Positions 63,001 to 64,000 of a stretch of DNA of 64,000 nucleotides are shown in pieces. The notes under the pieces were generated by a model. The model saw nothing but the letters and a program-made list of their open reading frames with translations. It searched no databases and was not told the origin of the DNA. The stretch covers positions 19,081,256 to 19,145,255 of the forward strand of contig OX439132.1 in assembly GCA_949318235.1 (NCBI GenBank), in the 5' to 3' direction. Position 1 is the first letter of the stretch, and the number at the start of each line of letters is the position of its first letter. Both the position numbers and the translations under genes were made by a program. The DNA comes from Ecdyonurus torrentis. Lineage: Eukaryota; Arthropoda; Insecta; Ephemeroptera; Heptageniidae.

Positions 63001-63340
63001 TTGTAGAATATTCACTTGTAACACTTTCTGAGGAGCTTTAGGAAATTCTGAAACAAATATAATTTTTTATATACACACTGTGATGAAATTCAGGATAAGC
63101 CTTCCACATATATTATATCTTATTATAAAACACTTGTCTATTTCAAGATAAAAATTAATTTTGCGCACGCGCTCACACACACAACAATGTATACCTGCAA
63201 TGGTAAAAATGTCATCATCATCAGAGTCATTTTTTTGTAGTTCTTCAGGTAGCAGTGAGATGAGAGTTGGAGGGGCAGAGGCATCAATGTGCACCTTGCA
63301 GTGACTTTCTAATACAGACCTCAAAGTCTCAGCTTCAAAC
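46675..63340 (-). CDS. Multi-Tudor-domain protein (RNF17/TDRD4/Qin-like), 24 exons, 5' end outside window
   Basis: Exons in coding order: 63340-63195, 63047-62934, 62224-62075, 62008-61864, 61792-61661, 61162-60994, 60923-60810, 60733-60634, 60218-60043, 59898-59666, 59410-59066, 58660-58510, 58381-58166, 53852-53710, 51976-51862, 51796-51646, 51002-50857, 50216-50067, 49663-49547, 49348-48470, 48081-47991, 47926-47791, 47171-47015 and 46776-46675. All phases agree, about 1458 residues. Five extended Tudor units are visible. Core motifs: WYRGRVKKIF/IDYGNSD, CWYRALVVGI/VDYGNMDEV, FWCRAVVLEI/VDIAEV (no Tyr-Gly, degenerate), WYRAKIVKV/VDFGNCEEV, and WFRGEILEV/VDYGNVDEI. Tudor proteins bind dimethyl-arginine on Piwi proteins in germ granules. 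Five Tudors suit RNF17/Qin, but the diagnostic N-terminal RING would lie beyond the right edge; TDRD1 or another family member is possible. Acidic inserts include a SUMO-interaction-like EVIIISSSDDEDE. The intron after the 58166-58381 exon uses a GC donor. Confidence 0.88.
47390..47690. repeat. Repeat fragments in a Tudor intron
   Basis: gggagatagtaatgagc...gacagggatgcc matches the 1.1-kb foldback family, with an inverted counterpart ctaattaccatctccca at 47655. In between, tcaatttaaggaaaaaaaga...catcccggttaggatcaat is a Penelope-associated outer-arm fragment. Confidence 0.5.
48602..48650 (-). other. SUMO-interaction-like motif coding segment
   Basis: Within the 293-codon exon of the Tudor gene, EPEVIIISSSDDEDESSEP has a hydrophobic V-I-I-I core followed by phosphorylatable serines and acidic residues, the canonical SUMO-interaction layout. 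Confidence 0.6.
50255..50525. mobile_element. Diverged Penelope-associated foldback in a Tudor intron
   Basis: aaaggatagagataccagct ... gaagttctatggagaggttg folds back on cctcttcatagaacttctac ... gctgacatttctatccttta. Non-coding; same family as the 62.3-kb element. Confidence 0.6.
51451..51507. repeat. Long poly-T tract
   Basis: About 57 consecutive T on the plus strand, between two Tudor exons; probably the tail of a minus-strand retroposed sequence. Confidence 0.8.
52290..53370. mobile_element. 1.1-kb palindromic element in a Tudor intron
   Basis: Arms of about 430 bp: tcgcacgaatagaatgaaaa pairs with ttttcattctattcgtgcga, gcaagcaacccctttg with caaaggggttgcttgc, and gctttgaagctgaaaattat with ataattttcagcttcaaagc. 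Arms differ by scattered substitutions. No convincing coding frame. A poly-C run lies just outside (52202-52215) and a poly-A run at 53451-53484. Confidence 0.75.
54010..54264. repeat. Tandem duplication of 127 bp just upstream of the La gene
   Basis: GGCTAGAATACTTGGAAAAT to CCACATTTCTAGCG occurs twice in a row (period 127), differing at only about three positions. It ends about 105 bases before the La start codon, so it may duplicate promoter elements. Confidence 0.9.
54369..55535 (+). CDS. Intronless La (SS-B) protein, nested in a Tudor-gene intron
   Basis: A single uninterrupted frame of 388 codons. Residues about 9-95 form a La motif: QLEYYFGDFNLPRDKYL, GWVPIDIIMKF and SKIRRVITKPLPE keep the Gln, Tyr-Tyr, Asp and Phe positions that grip 3'-UUU ends in La. 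RRM1 spans about 108-190 (SVHCHMFKPRTTLDNLK, GTVIVVFQSLQDAEKF). A diverged second RRM ends in VSETEGEALVKLFQPIITYW, followed by GSRKRSSS, then a short Ser/Thr-rich tail instead of the long basic tail of most La proteins. La binds and protects polymerase III transcripts such as tRNA precursors. Intronless while its host gene has 24 or more exons, it is most simply a retrogene. AATAAA lies at 55643-55648, 108 bases past the stop. The frame is open over the whole length, so it is probably expressed. Confidence 0.92.
   Translation: MDESNSMDVQENAVKILKQLEYYFGDFNLPRDKYLKSLTNKNEGWVPIDIIMKFKRIEFLTDNQPLTLLHALKIIKSELLELSTDESKIRRVITKPLPEFTPENIQEIKSRSVHCHMFKPRTTLDNLKTFFADFGEITAIKMRYFRNSDPKKFCGTVIVVFQSLQDAEKFMAIEVVKYNNKPIQKTWLLEHEKQMLERPQLAIVNSLKDNKNHQVIENNHRRSSLSSPLLPNNFICISNISHTVSSLELISVMEQDFNIDIIFMSKVKDEPTNYVYCNKDSKITLQNVGQETIQALFGINRPVTAVSETEGEALVKLFQPIITYWSTIGSRKRSSSHLLSDVTNADGDLPSGTEGTTVDEANTSGSTSETVQSTNTTEEITTETPMLI
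55643..55648 (+). terminator. Poly(A) signal of the La gene
   Basis: AATAAA 108 bases after the stop, followed by a T-rich stretch about 20 bases on. Confidence 0.55.
55965..56285. mobile_element. Palindromic TTAA-flanked MITE, copy 1
   Basis: gcgtagaacaccttgaacaa opposite ttgttcaaggtgttctacgc. Inner arms cattcacaaaatgccgctac and ggcagcggcattttgtgaatg, with gtcactgacgtcacagc / gctgtgacgtcagtgac near the centre, are almost perfectly paired over about 150 bp. Ends GCCTTTAA. Confidence 0.85.
56284..56575. mobile_element. Palindromic TTAA-flanked MITE, copy 2 (adjacent)
   Basis: Starts within the last bases of copy 1 (tttaaggtatagaatacctt) and ends cattctacacctttaag. Same arms (gaaaatcaacgttgattt...gaatggaaaataaattagaa), with a different, diverged centre. 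Confidence 0.8.
56717..57327. mobile_element. Foldback element with a GC-rich inner hairpin
   Basis: Outer arms: aatagacaacttgcatgcc opposite ggcatgcaagttatctatt, pairing for about 150 bp with mismatches (ataaaacttcttaaaaa / tttttaagaagttttat). A tighter inner hairpin at 56933-57043 (cagaaggcccacggacaaaa / ttttgtccgcgggccttctg) flanks an unpaired loop. Confidence 0.75.
57380..57420. repeat. Poly-A tract
   Basis: About 35 A residues; with a second A-rich stretch at 57482-57520. Possibly the decayed tail of a retroposed sequence; no body identified. Confidence 0.6.
57780..57880. repeat. Dispersed repeat copy
   Basis: ggagaaaaacagcaagagtcttaccagagtgaagagtcccatagttcagtg matches the family near 890-960. 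Confidence 0.5.
58710..58784. repeat. (GA)n microsatellite in a Tudor intron
   Basis: About 37 GA units, 50 bases upstream (in coding sense) of the exon at 58510-58660. Confidence 0.95.
59959..60010. repeat. (TA)n microsatellite in a Tudor intron
   Basis: About 24 TA units 35 bases past the 3' end (in coding sense) of the exon at 60043-60218. Confidence 0.9.
62267..62724. mobile_element. Non-coding foldback element, Penelope-associated family, with 15-bp target duplication
   Basis: Flanked by ATTACTTATAGTTCT at 62252-62266 and 62725-62739. Arms gataaagaaaaggatagaaa to gagcagtgtcttgtcttgta pair almost perfectly with the right half; the centre is repeated tcttgtac / gtacaaga. The right end carries about 36 extra bases (cctaaccgcgatggttttttc...), the same extension found at only one end of the 7.2-9.0 kb palindrome. 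It sits between two Tudor exons. Confidence 0.85.
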
Positions 63341-64000
63341 CTGATCTCAAAAAAACATTATTAAATTAATATTATTATTATGATGGAATCTATATTTTGA
63401 TTTTGCATGCTTCTTAGTCATTCTAAGGAAATGTAAATAATTTATATTTTTGGTTTCATTGAGAAATAAGAGAAAAAAAAAATCAAGTAAGTTCAAAAGA
63501 GACTAATAAATTACCAAATTTTATTTGTACTTTGAAATGTTTAAAGGCATAGAACACCTTGAACAAAAAAAAGTTGTGTAAAATCCTAACAAACCTGAAA
63601 ATCAACGTAGATTTGGCCGGAGTCATTGATTTATAATTTATGTTCCATTCACATCATGGCGTGAGCGGGCACTGACGTCACAGCTTGCTTGTTTTACGCG
63701 CGTGTGGACCAGGCGAGCTGTGACCACCTCGCGCCACTTTGTGAATGGAAAATAAATTAGAAATCAACAACTCCGGCCAAATCAACGTTGATTTTCAGGT
63801 TTGTTAGGATTTTACACAACTTTTTTTTGTTCAAGGTGTTCTATGCCTTTAATAACAGCTTTTATTAGATATTAAGGAAAATAAACCATCACAAATTATG
63901 GGACTAGCTCTCTTCACTATGGTAAGCTAAGGCCATTGCTAGTTTCTTCTATACCTTTCTTTCAAATTTATCATAGCTTTTATTAAAGGTTAGATAAATT
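63341..64000. other. Window right edge: Tudor intron with repeats
   Basis: Apart from the MITE, 63895-64000 holds a copy of the dispersed repeat (ctcttcactatggtaagc...ttgctagtttctt). No further Tudor exon is recognisable; the exon ending at 63340 opens with an acceptor, so coding continues beyond 64000. Confidence 0.5.
63541..63857. mobile_element. Palindromic TTAA-flanked MITE, copy 3
   Basis: TTAAAGGCATAGAACACCTTG opposite CAAGGTGTTCTATGCCTTTAA. Interior as in copies 1 and 2 (caacgtagatttggccggag, tgacgtcacagc). Upstream of the first Tudor exon in the window. Confidence 0.85.

Overview
This is a eukaryotic nuclear window with no prokaryotic features. It is very AT-rich, with genes split by short phase-consistent introns, abundant (TA)n, (CA)n and (CT/GA)n microsatellites, and dense DNA transposons. 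The gene content (trypsin-fold secreted proteins, DNA/RNA non-specific nucleases resembling arthropod gut dsRNases, a multi-Tudor germline protein, La, Penelope-like GIY-YIG sequence) points to an arthropod. I cannot name the species or decide between crustacean and insect.

Layout. (1) 1-11854, + strand: the last three exons of a gene that enters from the left edge and ends in a coiled-coil protein. Its introns are packed with transposons: a decayed LINE, two hAT-type elements with exact 8-bp target duplications, and a 1.9-kb near-perfect palindrome whose two arms each encode a Penelope-like GIY-YIG endonuclease domain. (2) 11.9-14.9 kb: foldback repeat, tRNA-like SINE and AT-rich DNA. (3) 14.9-33.3 kb, - strand: three tandem trypsin-fold genes (here A, B, C), each with signal peptide and zymogen-like N-terminus, and each with all three catalytic residues replaced (His to Phe, Asp to Asn, Ser to Glu). 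They look like a family of secreted pseudoproteases. (4) 36.9-43.4 kb, - strand: two tandem five-exon nuclease genes with identical exon phases. The left copy has a 7-bp insertion that truncates its C-terminus. (5) 43.4-46.7 kb: foldback elements. (6) 46.7-63.3 kb, - strand: 24 exons of a multi-Tudor protein (RNF17/TDRD4/Qin type is my best guess) that continues past the right edge. One 4.3-kb intron contains, on the opposite strand, an intronless 388-codon La gene, most simply a retrogene.

How it fits together: the two secreted clusters are what one expects of tandemly amplified digestive or salivary proteins. The Tudor gene belongs to the piRNA/germ-granule machinery, which normally restrains transposons like those filling the rest of the window. 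I assembled exon structures by hand from splice consensus and reading-frame phase. Every junction given for the multi-exon genes keeps the frame, but none has transcript support here.
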